Source of the DNA: Siccibacter colletis
GTDB taxonomy: Bacteria > Pseudomonadota > Gammaproteobacteria > Enterobacterales > Enterobacteriaceae
Direction of reading: 5' to 3'
Assembly: GCF_000696575.1 (NCBI RefSeq)
Contig: NZ_JMSQ01000003.1
Span: forward strand, 1-64,000
DNA: 64,000 bases
Shown: positions 34,191-44,842 of the stretch, in pieces
Layout: every line of letters starts with the position of its first letter
Numbering within the stretch: position 1 is the stretch's first letter
Position numbers and translations under genes: made by a program
Notes under the pieces: model-generated
Seen by the model: the letters and a program-made list of their open reading frames with translations, nothing else
Databases searched by the model: none
What the model was told of the DNA's origin: nothing

Positions 34191-35588
34191 ATGAAGCGAC
34201 TCACTAACGAAATTCATGCGCTGGTCAATCGCGGTGTGGATCGCCATCTGCGGCTGGCCGTGACCGGTCTGAGCCGCAGCGGTAAGACCGCTTTTATCAC
34301 CGGCATGGTTAACCAGCTGCTGAATCTGCACAGCGGGGCGCGGCTGCCGCTGTTCAGCGCGGTGCGGGAAGAGCGTCTGCTTGGCGTCAAGCGGGTGCCG
34401 CAGCGCAATCTGGCTATCCCGCGCTTCACCTACGACGAGGGGCTGGCCCAGCTCTACGGCACGCCCCCGGCATGGCCCACCCCGACCCGTGGCGTGAGTG
34501 AAATTCATCTCGCGTTGCGCTATCGCTCGAACGACTCGCTGCTGCGTCACTTCAAAGACACCGCCACGCTGTGGCTGGAGATTGTCGATTACCCCGGCGA
34601 ATGGCTGCTCGATTTGCCGATGCTGGCGCAGGATTATCCCGGCTGGTCCCGCCAGATGACCGGTCTGCTGAAGGGCGACCGCGCTGCCTGGGCGCAGCCG
34701 TGGCGCGATCTCTGTCGCGATCTCGACCCGCTGGCCCCGGCGGATGAGAACCGGCTGGCGGAGATTGCTCAGGCCTGGACCGATTATCTGGTGACCTGTA
34801 AACGCGAAGGGCTGCATTTTATTCAGCCGGGGCGCTTTGTATTGCCTGGCGACATGGCGGGCGCACCTGTGCTGCAGTTCTTCCCCTGGCCAGACGTGGA
34901 CGCTATCGGGGAAACCCGGCTGGCGCAGGCGGATAAATCCACTAACGCCGGCATGCTGCGCGAGCGCTACCACTACTATTGCGAAAAAGTGGTGAAAGGC
35001 TTCTATCGCGATCATTTTCTCGGCTTCGATCGTCAGATCGTGCTGGTGGACTGCCTGCAGCCGCTCAACAGCGGGCCGCAGGCGTTCAACGATATGCGCC
35101 TCGCCCTGACGCAGCTGATGCAAAGCTTCCACTACGGGCAGCGCACCCTGTTCCGGCGCTTATTTTCGCCGGTTATCGATCGGTTGCTGTTTGCTGCCAC
35201 TAAGGCCGACCACGTCACGGTAGATCAGCACGCTAATATGGTCTCGCTGCTGCAACAGCTGATCCAGGAGGCCTGGCAGAATGCCGCGTTTGAAGGCATC
35301 GCAATGGACTGCATGGGGCTGGCCTCGGTGCAGGCAACCCGCAGCGGGCTGGTAGATGTGAATGGCGAACAGATCCCGGCGCTGCGCGGGAACCGGCTCA
35401 GCGACGGTGCGCCGTTGACGGTCTACCCTGGCGAAGTCCCGGCGCGGTTGCCATCAGCGGCCTTCTGGGAGCAGCAGGGTTTTCAGTTTGAAGCCTTCCG
35501 ACCGCAGAGCATGCCGGTGGATCAGCCGCTGCCGCACATCCGGCTTGATGCCGCACTGGAGTTTTTACTGGGAGACAAACTGCGATGA
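34191..35588 (+). CDS. ycjX: YcjX family nucleotide-binding protein
   Basis: 465 residues, identical in length to E. coli. Walker A GLSRSGKT at 26-33; [18 protein letters not shown] resembles a switch II region and FAATKADHV carries a TKxD guanine-specificity motif. It is a P-loop, Ras-like protein of heat-shock response, with GDP/GTP binding shown for a homologue; the cellular role is still unclear. It overlaps ycjF by four bases and forms one transcript with it. Confidence 0.95.
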   Translation: MKRLTNEIHALVNRGVDRHLRLAVTGLSRSGKTAFITGMVNQLLNLHSGARLPLFSAVREERLLGVKRVPQRNLAIPRFTYDEGLAQLYGTPPAWPTPTRGVSEIHLALRYRSNDSLLRHFKDTATLWLEIVDYPGEWLLDLPMLAQDYPGWSRQMTGLLKGDRAAWAQPWRDLCRDLDPLAPADENRLAEIAQAWTDYLVTCKREGLHFIQPGRFVLPGDMAGAPVLQFFPWPDVDAIGETRLAQADKSTNAGMLRERYHYYCEKVVKGFYRDHFLGFDRQIVLVDCLQPLNSGPQAFNDMRLALTQLMQSFHYGQRTLFRRLFSPVIDRLLFAATKADHVTVDQHANMVSLLQQLIQEAWQNAAFEGIAMDCMGLASVQATRSGLVDVNGEQIPALRGNRLSDGAPLTVYPGEVPARLPSAAFWEQQGFQFEAFRPQSMPVDQPLPHIRLDAALEFLLGDKLR

Positions 35589-36649
35589 GCGATCCGATTA
35601 AACCGCGCATGGACTTTACCGACCGCCCGGAGCGCGTTACTGCCGAGCAGTATCGCGGCGCGCACGCCTTCAGCGAACCGGACGCCGAGCGTTTTACGCC
35701 CGCCACGCTGCCTGAGGAGCCGGTCGATGACGGTCAGGCGGAGGCCGTAGTGGTGGCCGCGCTGCGTCCAAAACACAGCCTGTGGCGGCGGATGGTGACC
35801 GCCGGGCTGGGTATTTTCGGCGTCAGCGTCATCGCGCAGGGCGTCCAGTGGGGCTGGCAGGCGTGGCAGACCCAGGACTGGATCGCCCTTGGTGGCTGTG
35901 CTGCTGGCGCGCTGATTATCGGGGCTGGCGTCGGATCGGTGGCCAGCGAATGGCGTCGTCTTTATCGCCTGCGCGAGCGTGCCGAAGAGCGTGACGAGGC
36001 GCGTGAGCTGCTGGCCAGCCACAGCATGGGTAAGGGCCGCGCGTTTTGCGAGAAGCTGGCTCACCAGGCCGGACTGGACCAGGGGCATCCGGCGCTGCAG
36101 CGCTGGTACGCCGCCATCCATGAAACGCAGAACGATCGCGAAGTGGTAGCGCTGTATGCCCATCTGGTCCAGCCGGTGCTGGATACCCAGGCGCGACGGC
36201 TGATCAGCCGCTCGGCGGCGGAATCCACCCTGATGATTGCCGTCAGCCCACTGGCACTGGTGGACATGGCGTTTATCGCCTGGCGCAATCTGCGCCTGAT
36301 CAACCGCATTGCCGCCGTCTACGGCATTGAGCTTGGCTACTTCAGCCGCATCCGCCTGTTCCGGCTGGTGCTGCTGAACATTGCCTTTGCCGGAGCCAGC
36401 GAACTGGTGCGTGAAATCGGCATGGACTGGATTTCCCAGGATCTCGCGGCACGTCTCTCTGCCCGCGCAGCCCAGGGTATTGGTGCCGGGCTGCTCACCG
36501 CACGTCTCGGTATCAAAGCTATGGAGCTGTGCCGTCCGCTGCCCTGGATCGACGACGACAAACCGAAGCTGGGGGATTTCCGCCGACAGCTGATCGGCGA
36601 GGTCAAAGCGGCAATGCAGAAAGGGAAAACGGTAAAGCAGGACAATTAA
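35585..36649 (+). CDS. ycjF: YcjF inner membrane protein (DUF697)
   Basis: 354 residues (K-12: 353). After an acidic soluble start come two membrane helices (about 70-125, [20 protein letters not shown] and [20 protein letters not shown]). DUF697 follows, with [20 protein letters not shown] and [20 protein letters not shown]. It is coupled to ycjX and under the same heat-shock promoter. Function not established. Confidence 0.94.
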   Translation: MSDPIKPRMDFTDRPERVTAEQYRGAHAFSEPDAERFTPATLPEEPVDDGQAEAVVVAALRPKHSLWRRMVTAGLGIFGVSVIAQGVQWGWQAWQTQDWIALGGCAAGALIIGAGVGSVASEWRRLYRLRERAEERDEARELLASHSMGKGRAFCEKLAHQAGLDQGHPALQRWYAAIHETQNDREVVALYAHLVQPVLDTQARRLISRSAAESTLMIAVSPLALVDMAFIAWRNLRLINRIAAVYGIELGYFSRIRLFRLVLLNIAFAGASELVREIGMDWISQDLAARLSARAAQGIGAGLLTARLGIKAMELCRPLPWIDDDKPKLGDFRRQLIGEVKAAMQKGKTVKQDN

Positions 36650-36683
36650 CAATGAGCGTCGCGTTTTGCGACGCATCTGTTAT

Positions 36684-37201
36684 TTACGGTTTACCCGCTG
36701 CGTTACGTTCATAAACTGCATCCTCAAACGTAAACCGGGTATTTCCTTCTTCACTTTCCTCTACCCACATCACCACTTTCTTATCAAGGCAGTTGTCGGG
36801 CGCAGGTTTATCCAGGAAGCAGATACGATCTTCTTTGCCCAGGGGTTTATAACTTCGCCGTAGTCCCAGATGTACCAGCGTCCGGTAAGCCCGGAGATAC
36901 CACGCTGCGTAAGCTGATTTATTAGCTCCGGTTTACTCTCCTGCCACCAGGTAATGGTTTGTTCGTGCGTCACTGAGGGAGCGGTAACGACAACGTCAAT
37001 ACCATCAGATGAACGATGAAGAGCAACGAGGTTGGTAGGGAGATTTATCAAATAATGATATACAAGCAGGCCGGTCATTATGGCAATGAACATGCCTGTG
37101 TACAGATATCCTTTTTTCACGCAGTGCCATCCGAAATTTTGTTCATAACCCTTATTCTGGTCATCAGGAGATATTCTCTGTGAATGTAAAAAGGTAGCCA
37201 T
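36684..37201 (-). pseudogene. DUF943 family membrane protein, frameshifted
   Basis: The main frame (from ATG 37201) has one membrane helix (TGMFIAIMTGLLVYHYLINL), the conserved ITWWQESKPEL and WYIWDYGE, then goes out of frame near 36853. Adding one G (GAAGTTAT to GAAGGTTAT) restores WDYGEGYKPLGKEDRICFLD and continues for 40 more residues to TAA at 36684 (…CLDKKVVMWVEESEEG…, end NAAGKP), the typical DUF943 C-terminus. A restored protein has 172 residues. It is an insertion between ycjF and tyrR compared with K-12 and is poorer in GC. A sequencing indel is the alternative. Confidence 0.82.
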
Positions 37202-37406
37202 GATAATGGTCCTGACGCCCTGAACGACTACGCCGTTTCCGAATCCTGGTCCGCCGACACACCCGACAGCTGACCGTATAACTTTACGCCGCAGCGCCCG
37301 TTTTTCCGGCAAAGTGTCAATGATTGTTGACAGATTGCTTCCTGCTACCGGAGAGACAGAGTATTATCGGGCAACCTTGCTCCTCTTACCCTGAAAGGCT
37401 GGTGTT

Positions 37407-38948
37407 ATGCGTCTGGAAGTGTTTTGTGAAGACCGGATTGGTCTGACCCGTGAACTGCTCGATCTGCTGGTGCTGCGTAGTCTTGACCTGCGCGGTATCG
37501 AGATCGATCCCGTCGGGCGAATCTACCTCAGTTTTTCCTCACTCGACTTCGACACCTTCAGCAGCCTGATGGCGGAAATTCGCCGTATCGATGGCGTTAC
37601 CGATGTGCGCACCATTTCATGGATGCCGTCCGAGCGTGAACACCGGGCGCTGAGCGCGCTGCTGGAAGCGCTGCCGGAAGCGGTGCTGTCGCTGGATCTG
37701 AAAAGCAAAGTGGAGCTGGCGAACCCGGCCAGCCGCCAGCTGTTTGGTCAGAGCGAAGACAAACTGCGCAACCTGAACGCCGCCAGCCTGATCCCCGGCT
37801 TCAACTTTGTGCGCTGGCTGGACAGCAATCCGGTGGAGTCGCACAACGAGCACGTTGCCATCAACGGACAGAACTTCCTGATGGAGATCACCCCGGTGCA
37901 CCTTGAAAGCGAGCAGGGGGAAAATCTGCTGGCAGGAGCGGTAGTGATGCTGCGCTCAACGGTGCGCATGGGGCGTCAACTGCAGAACCTCAGCCAGCAG
38001 GATCTGAGCGCCTTCAGCCAGATCATTGCCGTCAGCACGAAAATGCGTCACGTGCTGGATCAGGCGCGCAAGCTGGCGCAGCTCAACGCGCCGCTGCTGA
38101 TTATAGGCGATACCGGCACCGGTAAGGATATGCTGGCGCACGCCTGTCATCTGGCCAGCCCGCGTGCCGACAAACCTTATCTGGCGCTTAACTGCGCCTC
38201 GATTCCTGAGGACGCGGTGGAGAGCGAGCTGTTTGGTCATGCGCCGGAAGGGAAAAAAGGCTTCTTCGAGCAGGCCAACGGCGGCTCGGTGCTGCTGGAC
38301 GAAATTGGTGAGATGTCACCGCGCATGCAGACCAAACTGCTGCGTTTCCTCAATGACGGCACCTTCCGTCGCGTGGGGGAAGACAGCGAAGTGCATGTGG
38401 ACGTGCGCGTGATCTGCGCGACGCAAAAAAATCTGGTGGAGCTGGTCCAGAAGGGTGCGTTCCGCGAAGATCTGTTCTATCGCCTGAACGTCCTGACCCT
38501 GAACCTGCCGGCACTGCGCGATCGGCCTCAGGACATTATGCCGCTCACCGAAATGTTCGTGGCGCGCTTTGCCGATGAGCAGGGCATTGCCCGCCCGAAA
38601 CTCTCCGCCGATCTGAGCACGACGCTGACGCGCTATACCTGGCCTGGCAACGTGCGCCAGCTGAAAAACGCCATCTACCGGGCGCTGACCCAGCTCGAAG
38701 GCTATGAGTTAAAACCGCAGGACATTCTGTTACCGGACTTCGACGCCGCCGCGCTGCCGGTAGGGGAAGAGGCGATGGAAGGCTCGCTGGACGACATTAC
38801 CCGCCGCTTCGAGCGCTCGGTGCTGACCCAGCTCTATCGCAGCTACCCCAGCACGCGCAAACTGGCGCGTCGCCTCGGCGTGTCCCATACCGCGATCGCA
38901 AACAAGCTGCGCGAATATGGACTCAGCCAGCGTAAGAGCGAAGAGTAA
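37407..38948 (+). CDS. tyrR: Transcriptional regulator TyrR
   Basis: 513 residues, equal to E. coli TyrR. N-terminal ACT domain (MRLEVFCEDRIGLTRELLDL), PAS region (about 80-185), AAA+ domain with GDTGTGKDMLA near 234 and LLDEIGEMSPRMQTKLLRFL, and a C-terminal helix-turn-helix (TRKLARRLGVSHTAIANKLR). It regulates aromatic amino acid synthesis and transport with tyrosine, phenylalanine or tryptophan as cofactors. As in the family, the sigma-54 GAFTGA loop is missing (HAPEGKKGFFE instead). Confidence 0.96.
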   Translation: MRLEVFCEDRIGLTRELLDLLVLRSLDLRGIEIDPVGRIYLSFSSLDFDTFSSLMAEIRRIDGVTDVRTISWMPSEREHRALSALLEALPEAVLSLDLKSKVELANPASRQLFGQSEDKLRNLNAASLIPGFNFVRWLDSNPVESHNEHVAINGQNFLMEITPVHLESEQGENLLAGAVVMLRSTVRMGRQLQNLSQQDLSAFSQIIAVSTKMRHVLDQARKLAQLNAPLLIIGDTGTGKDMLAHACHLASPRADKPYLALNCASIPEDAVESELFGHAPEGKKGFFEQANGGSVLLDEIGEMSPRMQTKLLRFLNDGTFRRVGEDSEVHVDVRVICATQKNLVELVQKGAFREDLFYRLNVLTLNLPALRDRPQDIMPLTEMFVARFADEQGIARPKLSADLSTTLTRYTWPGNVRQLKNAIYRALTQLEGYELKPQDILLPDFDAAALPVGEEAMEGSLDDITRRFERSVLTQLYRSYPSTRKLARRLGVSHTAIANKLREYGLSQRKSEE

Positions 38949-38953
38949 TAATG

Positions 38954-38980
38954 AAAAAGCCTCCATACGGAGGCTTTTTT
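38954..38980. terminator. Bidirectional terminator tyrR / tpx
   Basis: AAAAAGCCTCC-ATAC-GGAGGCTTTTTT, symmetric, between convergent genes. Confidence 0.9.
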
Positions 38981-38998
38981 CATCACAGTGCGCGGAAA

Positions 38999-39505
38999 TC
39001 AGTTTTTCAGCGCGTTCAGGGCCGCCGTGTAATCCGGCTCCTGAGTGATTTCGTTAACCAGCTGGCTGAACACCACCTCGTCGTTTTCGTTCAGTACCAC
39101 AACGGCACGTGCGGTCAGGCCTTTCAGCGCGCCTTCATCAATGCTAACGCCATAGCTCTGCGCGAACTCCGGGTTACGCAGGGTAGAGAGCGTGACCACG
39201 TTGCTCAGACCTTCCGCGCCGCAGAAGCGGGACTGGGCAAACGGCAGGTCGGCGGAAATGCACAGTACCACGGTGTTATCCACTTCGGTCGCCAGCTGAT
39301 TGAATTTGCGAACGGACGCGGCGCATACGCCGGTATCGATGCTTGGGAAAATATTCAACACTTTACGCTTGCCTGCATACTGGCTCAGCGCCACATCAGA
39401 GAGATCTTTTGCTACCAGCGTGAACGGCTGCGCTTTGCTACCTGCCTGCGGAAGCTGGCCGGCAACGGATACGGGATTACCCTGAAAATGGACGAGTTGT
39501 GACAT
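38999..39505 (-). CDS. tpx: Thiol peroxidase Tpx
   Basis: 168 residues, as in E. coli. Atypical 2-Cys peroxiredoxin with peroxidatic Cys61 in [16 protein letters not shown] and resolving Cys95 in [12 protein letters not shown]; a further Cys82 is conserved. It reduces lipid and hydrogen peroxides with thioredoxin in the periplasm-facing cytosol pool. Transcribed toward tyrR. Confidence 0.96.
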   Translation of the reverse strand: MSQLVHFQGNPVSVAGQLPQAGSKAQPFTLVAKDLSDVALSQYAGKRKVLNIFPSIDTGVCAASVRKFNQLATEVDNTVVLCISADLPFAQSRFCGAEGLSNVVTLSTLRNPEFAQSYGVSIDEGALKGLTARAVVVLNENDEVVFSQLVNEITQEPDYTAALNALKN

Positions 39506-39663
39506 GGTTATCTTCCTGTTTACATAGAGTTAACGTCGTCGGCTAGTGTATGCCATGATGAACTGTTTGAACATACAAACTTAAATCACGCCGGTGAAGG
39601 CCAGCTACACTCATCACAGCGCGGCTCACCGGGTACGCCGCGCATTCTCAGGAGAGAAAAACG

Positions 39664-40641
39664 ATGAGAACCGTCAGGGTATATGAGGAAGCATGGCCGC
39701 TGCATACGCCGTTCGCGATTGCACGCGGTAGCCGCAGCGAGGCGGTGGTGGTGGTAGTCGAGCTGAGTGAAGATGGTGTCAGGGGCGTCGGCGAGTGCAC
39801 GCCTTATCCGCGCTACGGTGAAAGCACCGCCTCGGTGATGGCGGAGATCGCCGCGCTGATCCCGCAACTTGAAGCCGGCATGACGCGCGAGGCGCTACAG
39901 CAGGCGCTGCCTGCCGGTGCGGCCCGCAACGCTATCGACAGCGCACTCTGGGATCTGGAAGCACGACTGCACAACACCACCCTGGCGCAACGCACCGCCA
40001 GCGCTATTCCCACGGATATCACCACCGCCCAGACGGTAGTCCTCGGCGAGCCGGCGCAGATGGCAAGCAACGCTGCGCTGCTGTATGAGAAGGGCGCGCG
40101 CCTGCTCAAAATCAAACTCGACGACCACTTTATTACCGAACGCGTCATGGCGATCCGCGCCGCCGTGCCGGAGGCCACGCTAATTGTCGATGCCAACGAA
40201 TCCTGGCGCAGCGAAGGGCTGGCGGAACGCTGTCAGCTGTTAGCGGATATTGGCGTTGCGATGCTGGAGCAACCGCTGCCCGCCAGCGATGACGCCGCGC
40301 TGGCCAATTTTATTCATCCGCTGCCGATCTGCGCCGACGAAAGTTGCCACACCCGCAGCAGCCTGAAAGCGCTGCAGGGTCGCTATGAGATGGTAAATAT
40401 CAAGCTGGATAAAACCGGTGGGCTGACCGAGGCGCTGGCGCTGGCGCAAGCGGCAAAAGAGCAGGGTTTTGCAGTGATGCTGGGCTGTATGCTCTGCACC
40501 TCACGCGCCATCAGCGCGGCGTTGCCGCTGGTCGGTCTGGCGCAGTTTGCCGATCTCGATGGCCCGACCTGGCTGGCGGTGGACGTCGAGCCGGCTCTGC
40601 CGTTTCGTACCGGCTCGCTGAGTTTTGCCTCTCACCAGTGA
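39664..40641 (+). CDS. ycjG: L-Ala-D/L-Glu epimerase
   Basis: 325 residues (K-12: 321). Enolase superfamily: KIKLDD lysine near 156, metal ligands in VDANESW, MLEQPLP and ICADESCH, and the second base in VNIKLDKTGGL. It epimerises the murein dipeptide L-Ala-D-Glu to L-Ala-L-Glu for recycling; mpaA beside it produces or trims related peptides. The 3' end overlaps the convergent mpaA by ten bases. Confidence 0.94.
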   Translation: MRTVRVYEEAWPLHTPFAIARGSRSEAVVVVVELSEDGVRGVGECTPYPRYGESTASVMAEIAALIPQLEAGMTREALQQALPAGAARNAIDSALWDLEARLHNTTLAQRTASAIPTDITTAQTVVLGEPAQMASNAALLYEKGARLLKIKLDDHFITERVMAIRAAVPEATLIVDANESWRSEGLAERCQLLADIGVAMLEQPLPASDDAALANFIHPLPICADESCHTRSSLKALQGRYEMVNIKLDKTGGLTEALALAQAAKEQGFAVMLGCMLCTSRAISAALPLVGLAQFADLDGPTWLAVDVEPALPFRTGSLSFASHQ

Positions 40642-41336
40642 AGCAGACGGGTCATGGCATCGAGATAGCGTGCTGTGGCCTCGTCAGCGGAAATCGCCGG
40701 GAATTCAGCAGTAATGCAGGGCACGTCTCCGTCTGCGCACCAGCTGCCAAAGGAGCCGGGGGTGTCATAGCCGACGCTGCTCACCAGCGGCAGGCCAAAC
40801 GCCCCGGACAACCATTCGCCCAGCGGGCTGCGCCGGGTGTCTTCGATGCACCCCAGCGGATCGTGAAACGAAACGACCCAAGACGGCTTCACGCTGTGGA
40901 TCAGCTGACACAGGGCGCGGGTTTCCGGCTCGGAGCCCGCGCTCTCGCCGGTGGAAAGCAGCACGTCGCGCTGGTCCGCCCCGGAATTCCAGCGGTACAC
41001 CGTATCACCGGCTTTCCAGTTGGCGGCCGGGAAGTTACGGTTGAGATCGACCCCGCGCGCATTGGCGCGCAGCCCAAGCTGACAGCCGTCAGGATTTACC
41101 GCAAGGATCACGTGATGACGACGCAGTTGCGGTTGCAGGGTGCGCAGGGCGCAGGAGAGGGTGACCAGCGCCGCGCCTTCGTCGCCGTGCGTGCCGGCAA
41201 TAATCAGGCCGCTTTTCTCGTGGGCTTCCGGGGCCGGAAACCACAGCAGCGGTGCGCCAAGCACGGATTCGCCATAGCGTTGTGAATGGGGGGGCAACAT
41301 ACCGCGATCGGAACGGGGGCGCAGAGTGGTCATCAC
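40632..41336 (-). CDS. mpaA: Murein tripeptide amidase MpaA
   Basis: 234 residues (K-12: 242). M14 zinc carboxypeptidase: metal ligands in IAGTHGDEGAALV, substrate Asn/Arg in NPDGCQLGLRANARGVDLNR, a histidine in WVVSFHDPLG and the catalytic Glu in CITAEFPAIS. It removes diaminopimelate from L-Ala-gamma-D-Glu-mDAP in the cytoplasm, upstream of YcjG in the recycling route. Adjacent ATGs at 41336 and 41333 both serve as possible starts. Confidence 0.94.
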   Translation of the reverse strand: MMTTLRPRSDRGMLPPHSQRYGESVLGAPLLWFPAPEAHEKSGLIIAGTHGDEGAALVTLSCALRTLQPQLRRHHVILAVNPDGCQLGLRANARGVDLNRNFPAANWKAGDTVYRWNSGADQRDVLLSTGESAGSEPETRALCQLIHSVKPSWVVSFHDPLGCIEDTRRSPLGEWLSGAFGLPLVSSVGYDTPGSFGSWCADGDVPCITAEFPAISADEATARYLDAMTRLLHW

Positions 41337-41598
41337 TTTCCTCAGAAACTCAGTCGGTTATCTACGCAGTGTTAAGCAAAACCGCCGGTTCGGCAAGCGG
41401 ACAGCCTGGTCAGCTTCACGCTTTTGACACGCATCAGCGCGGCCCGGCTCAGGATATGTAATAAAGTATGACGGTTAAATGGCGCTCCGGTGGCAAATTG
41501 ATGACGACGCACCGGGGATGCTGTGTAAAAATCAATGCATTAGCCTAATCTTCCGCGCCGCATATGGCGCGTTTCAGTCTGAATCAGAAGGGGATCGC

Positions 41599-43218
41599 AT
41601 GAAATTATCGCTGGGATGGTCTGGTGTAGCGTTACTGGTGTCAGGCGCGATCTCCAGCGCCTGGGCCGCAGAGGTGCCGAAGGGCGCGACGCTGGCAAAA
41701 AAGCAGGAGCTGGTACGCCATATAAAAGATGAACCGGCCTCACTGGACCCGGTAAAAGCCGTCGGCCTGCCGGAAATTCAGGTGATCCGCGATCTGTTTG
41801 AAGGCCTGGTGAATCAGGATGAGAAAGGGAAGCTGATCCCCGGCGTCGCCACCCGCTGGCAGAGCAACGACAACCGGGTCTGGACCTTTACGCTGCGCGA
41901 TAACGCGCGCTGGTCGGACGGTACACCGGTGACCGCTGAGGATTTTGTTTACAGCTGGCAGCGGCTTGTCGATCCGAAAAACACCTCGCCGTTCGCCTGG
42001 TTTGCCGCGCTGGCCGGGATCAGTAATGCCCAGGCGATTATCGACGGCAAGCAGACGCCCGATAAGCTCGGGGTAAAAGCGGTGAATAAAAATACCCTGA
42101 CGGTACAGCTCGACAAACCGGTGCCGTATTTCCCTAATCTGGCAGCAAACTTTGCGCTTTATCCGGTGCCGAAAACCGCGATTGATAAATTCGGTAACGA
42201 CTGGACCAAACCCGGTAATCTGCCAGGTAACGGCGCTTACGTGTTACAGGATCGCGTGGTGAATGAAAAACTGGTGGTGGTGCCCAACACCCACTACTGG
42301 GATAACGCCAGAACCGTACTGCAGAAGGTAACCTTCTTGCCGATCAACCAGGAGTCGGCAGCCACCAAGCGCTACCTGGCGGGGGATATCGATATCACCG
42401 AATCCTTCCCGAAAAACCTCTATCAGAAACTGCTGAAGGATATCCCCGGCCAGGTTTATACCCCGGCGCAGCTGGGCACTTACTATTACGCTTTCAACAC
42501 GCAAAAAGGGCCAACCGCCGACGCGCGGGTGCGGCTTGCGCTCAGCATGACCATCGATCGTCGGTTAATGGCGGAAAAAGTGCTGGGGACCGGCGAGAAA
42601 CCGGCGTGGCGCTTCACCCCGGATGTGACCGCTGGTTTCACGCCGCAGCCGTCACGCATGGAAGAGATGAGCCAGCAGGAGCTGAACGCCGAAGCCAAAA
42701 CGCTGCTGAAAGCCGCAGGCTACGGGCCGGGCCGCCCGCTTAAGCTGACGCTGCTGTATAACACCTCTGAGAACCATCAGAAAATCGCCATCGCGGTGGC
42801 CTCGATGTGGAAGAAGAATCTTGGGGTTGATGTGAAGCTGCAAAACCAGGAGTGGAAAACCTATATCGACAGCCGTAACACCGGCAATTTCGACGTGATC
42901 CGCGCCTCCTGGGTCGGGGATTACAACGAGCCTTCCACCTTCCTGTCGCTGCTGACCTCGACCCACAGCGGCAACATTGCGCGCTTCAGCGATCCGGCTT
43001 ACGACAAGGTGATCGAGCAGGCCAGCATCGAAACCACCGATGCAGCACGCAACAAAGATTACAACGAGGCGGAAAATATCATCGCCAGCAAGGCGCCAAT
43101 TGCCCCCATCTACCAGTACACCAACGGGCGACTGATCAAACCCTGGCTGAAAGGTTACCCGATCGATAACCCCGAAGACGTGGCCTACAGCCGCACTATG
43201 TACCTGCTCGCGCACTAA
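41599..43218 (+). CDS. mppA: Murein peptide-binding protein MppA
   Basis: 539 residues from ATG 41599 (GAAGGGGATCGC upstream). Sec signal peptide MKLSLGWSGVALLVSGAISS ending AWA-AEV, then an SBP_bac_5 solute-binding fold (RHIKDEPASLDPVKAVGLPE, VWTFTLRDNARWSDGTPVTA, YYAFNTQKGPTADARVRLAL). In E. coli it delivers murein tripeptide to the Opp permease. ycjY, present upstream in K-12, is absent here. Third gene of a recycling set with ycjG and mpaA. Confidence 0.92.
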   Translation: MKLSLGWSGVALLVSGAISSAWAAEVPKGATLAKKQELVRHIKDEPASLDPVKAVGLPEIQVIRDLFEGLVNQDEKGKLIPGVATRWQSNDNRVWTFTLRDNARWSDGTPVTAEDFVYSWQRLVDPKNTSPFAWFAALAGISNAQAIIDGKQTPDKLGVKAVNKNTLTVQLDKPVPYFPNLAANFALYPVPKTAIDKFGNDWTKPGNLPGNGAYVLQDRVVNEKLVVVPNTHYWDNARTVLQKVTFLPINQESAATKRYLAGDIDITESFPKNLYQKLLKDIPGQVYTPAQLGTYYYAFNTQKGPTADARVRLALSMTIDRRLMAEKVLGTGEKPAWRFTPDVTAGFTPQPSRMEEMSQQELNAEAKTLLKAAGYGPGRPLKLTLLYNTSENHQKIAIAVASMWKKNLGVDVKLQNQEWKTYIDSRNTGNFDVIRASWVGDYNEPSTFLSLLTSTHSGNIARFSDPAYDKVIEQASIETTDAARNKDYNEAENIIASKAPIAPIYQYTNGRLIKPWLKGYPIDNPEDVAYSRTMYLLAH

Positions 43219-43763
43219 ATTATCCTGCTTGTGAGCGGTCTCGTAGGGCGGGTAAGGCTGTGCACTCGCCACTGCTGGGTTTCCAGATGTGAGTGTTGAG
43301 CGCATAAAAAAACCACGCCTGCGGGCGTGGTTTTGTGTCTCTGATGCTGAAAGAAACCCGGCGTAAGCCGGGCACCTCAGGCTATCATCATCAACAGATC
43401 AGGTGTTATCCGGCGCTTTTATTTTATCTTACCGGACCCTCCAGCGGAGGAATAAAAGGCATATAACCCGCTGCGGATGGCATTACCCGCAGCGAAGCGA
43501 GTCAGACGCTATCGCGTTTTCCAACACCGGGCAAGTGGCGACGCTGCCGGCATAAGTTAAGCGCGACGCGGAAAACAGGGTGCGCGGCGGGTTTATCAGT
43601 GATTGTGGGGGCCATAGCCATAAAGCGTGGCATAACATAGAGCAGCGCATCGCTAACCAGGCATAAAATTTTTTTGCCGCAGCCGCTACAAACGGCAGTA
43701 CTTGCGTCGCTAACTGGCCGGGCTAGACTACAGCATCACGCTGAGATGAGAAGAAGAGGGAAC
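43219..43763. other. Long intergenic region mppA–zntB with terminator and repeat
   Basis: No gene seen. It holds a diverged inverted copy of the dispersed repeat (about 43242-43269, GTAGGGCGGGTAAGGC), a strong terminator CCACGCC/GGCGTGG with T-run (43306-43335) and a second GC hairpin ACCCGGCGTAAGCCGGGC (43362-43377). About 380 bases of featureless sequence follow up to the zntB start. Confidence 0.6.
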
Positions 43764-44747
43764 GTGGAGACAATCAAAGGTAGCGACCTCAACGTACCGG
43801 ATGCGGTATATGCCTGGATACTGAATGGAAAGGGCGGTGTGACGCCGCTGGAAAACGCCGACGTTATCGATAAAACGCACCCGTGTTGGCTGCACCTCAA
43901 CTACACCCAGCAGGAGAGCGCCCAGTGGCTGGGGACTACGCCGCTACTGCCGAACCCGGTACGCGATGCGCTGGCCGGGGAGAGCACGCGTCCGCGCGTG
44001 TCGCGCATTGGGGAAGGGACGCTGATCACCCTGCGCTGCATTAACGGCAGCACCGATGAGCGGCCGGATCAGCTGGTGGCCATGCGGCTTTACATCGACG
44101 AGCGGCTGATCGTTTCCACCCGCCAGCGCAAGGTGCTGGCACTGGACGACGTCATCCACGATCTCAACGAAGGCACCGGACCGGAAAATATCGGCGCCTG
44201 GCTGGTGGACGTCTGTGATGCGCTGACCGATCACGCCAGTGAATTTATCGAGCAGCTGCACGACCGGATTATCGATCTGGAGGATAACCTGCTGGACGAG
44301 CAGTTCCCGCCGCGCGGTTTCCTGGCGCTGTTACGTAAACAGCTTATCGTAATGCGCCGCTACATGGCCCCGCAGCGCGATGTGTATGCGCGGCTGGCCA
44401 GCGAGCGCTTCCCGTGGATGGACGACGATCAGCGCCGCCGGATGCAGGACATCACCGATCGGCTGGGGCGCGGGCTGGATGAGATTGACGCGTGCATAGC
44501 GCGCACCGGCGTGATGAACGATGAAATCGCGCAGATGATGCAGGAGTCGCTGTCGCGCCGCACGTACACCATGTCGGTGATGGCAATGGTGTTTCTGCCG
44601 TCGACCTTCCTCACCGGGCTGTTCGGGGTCAACCTGGGCGGTATTCCTGGCGGCGAATGGCATCTGGGTTTTAGCGTTTTCTGTACTATGTTGGTGGTAT
44701 TAGTCGCGGGTGTTATCTGGTGGTTACATCGAGGTAAATGGCTGTAA
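43764..44747 (+). CDS. zntB: Zinc transporter ZntB
   Basis: 327 residues from GTG 43764, identical in length to E. coli; upstream in-frame codons are not conserved. CorA-type fold: soluble N-terminal funnel ([40 protein letters not shown]), a long stalk helix and two C-terminal membrane helices with the ZntB loop GVN ([13 protein letters not shown]) in place of CorA GMN. It carries zinc across the inner membrane. GAAGAGGGAAC provides the ribosome site. Confidence 0.95.
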   Translation: METIKGSDLNVPDAVYAWILNGKGGVTPLENADVIDKTHPCWLHLNYTQQESAQWLGTTPLLPNPVRDALAGESTRPRVSRIGEGTLITLRCINGSTDERPDQLVAMRLYIDERLIVSTRQRKVLALDDVIHDLNEGTGPENIGAWLVDVCDALTDHASEFIEQLHDRIIDLEDNLLDEQFPPRGFLALLRKQLIVMRRYMAPQRDVYARLASERFPWMDDDQRRRMQDITDRLGRGLDEIDACIARTGVMNDEIAQMMQESLSRRTYTMSVMAMVFLPSTFLTGLFGVNLGGIPGGEWHLGFSVFCTMLVVLVAGVIWWLHRGKWL

Positions 44748-44793
44748 AATGACACGTTTTTTACTGCGAGGAGCCACGCAAATCCGCCAAACC

Positions 44794-44807
44794 TTGAGCG
44801 ATATCAA
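44794..44807 (+). promoter_or_regulatory. FNR binding site of fnrS
   Basis: TTGAG-CGAT-ATCAA matches the FNR consensus TTGAT-N4-ATCAA with one change and is centred about 42 bases before the deduced fnrS start, the class II activator position. Confidence 0.85.
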
Positions 44808-44842
44808 TAATTCATACGGATAACTGCGGCAATATCTTTCCC

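Noticed and set aside
35522..36676. 384-codon frame antisense to ycjF
   Set aside because: Shadow of a conserved gene, no start signals.
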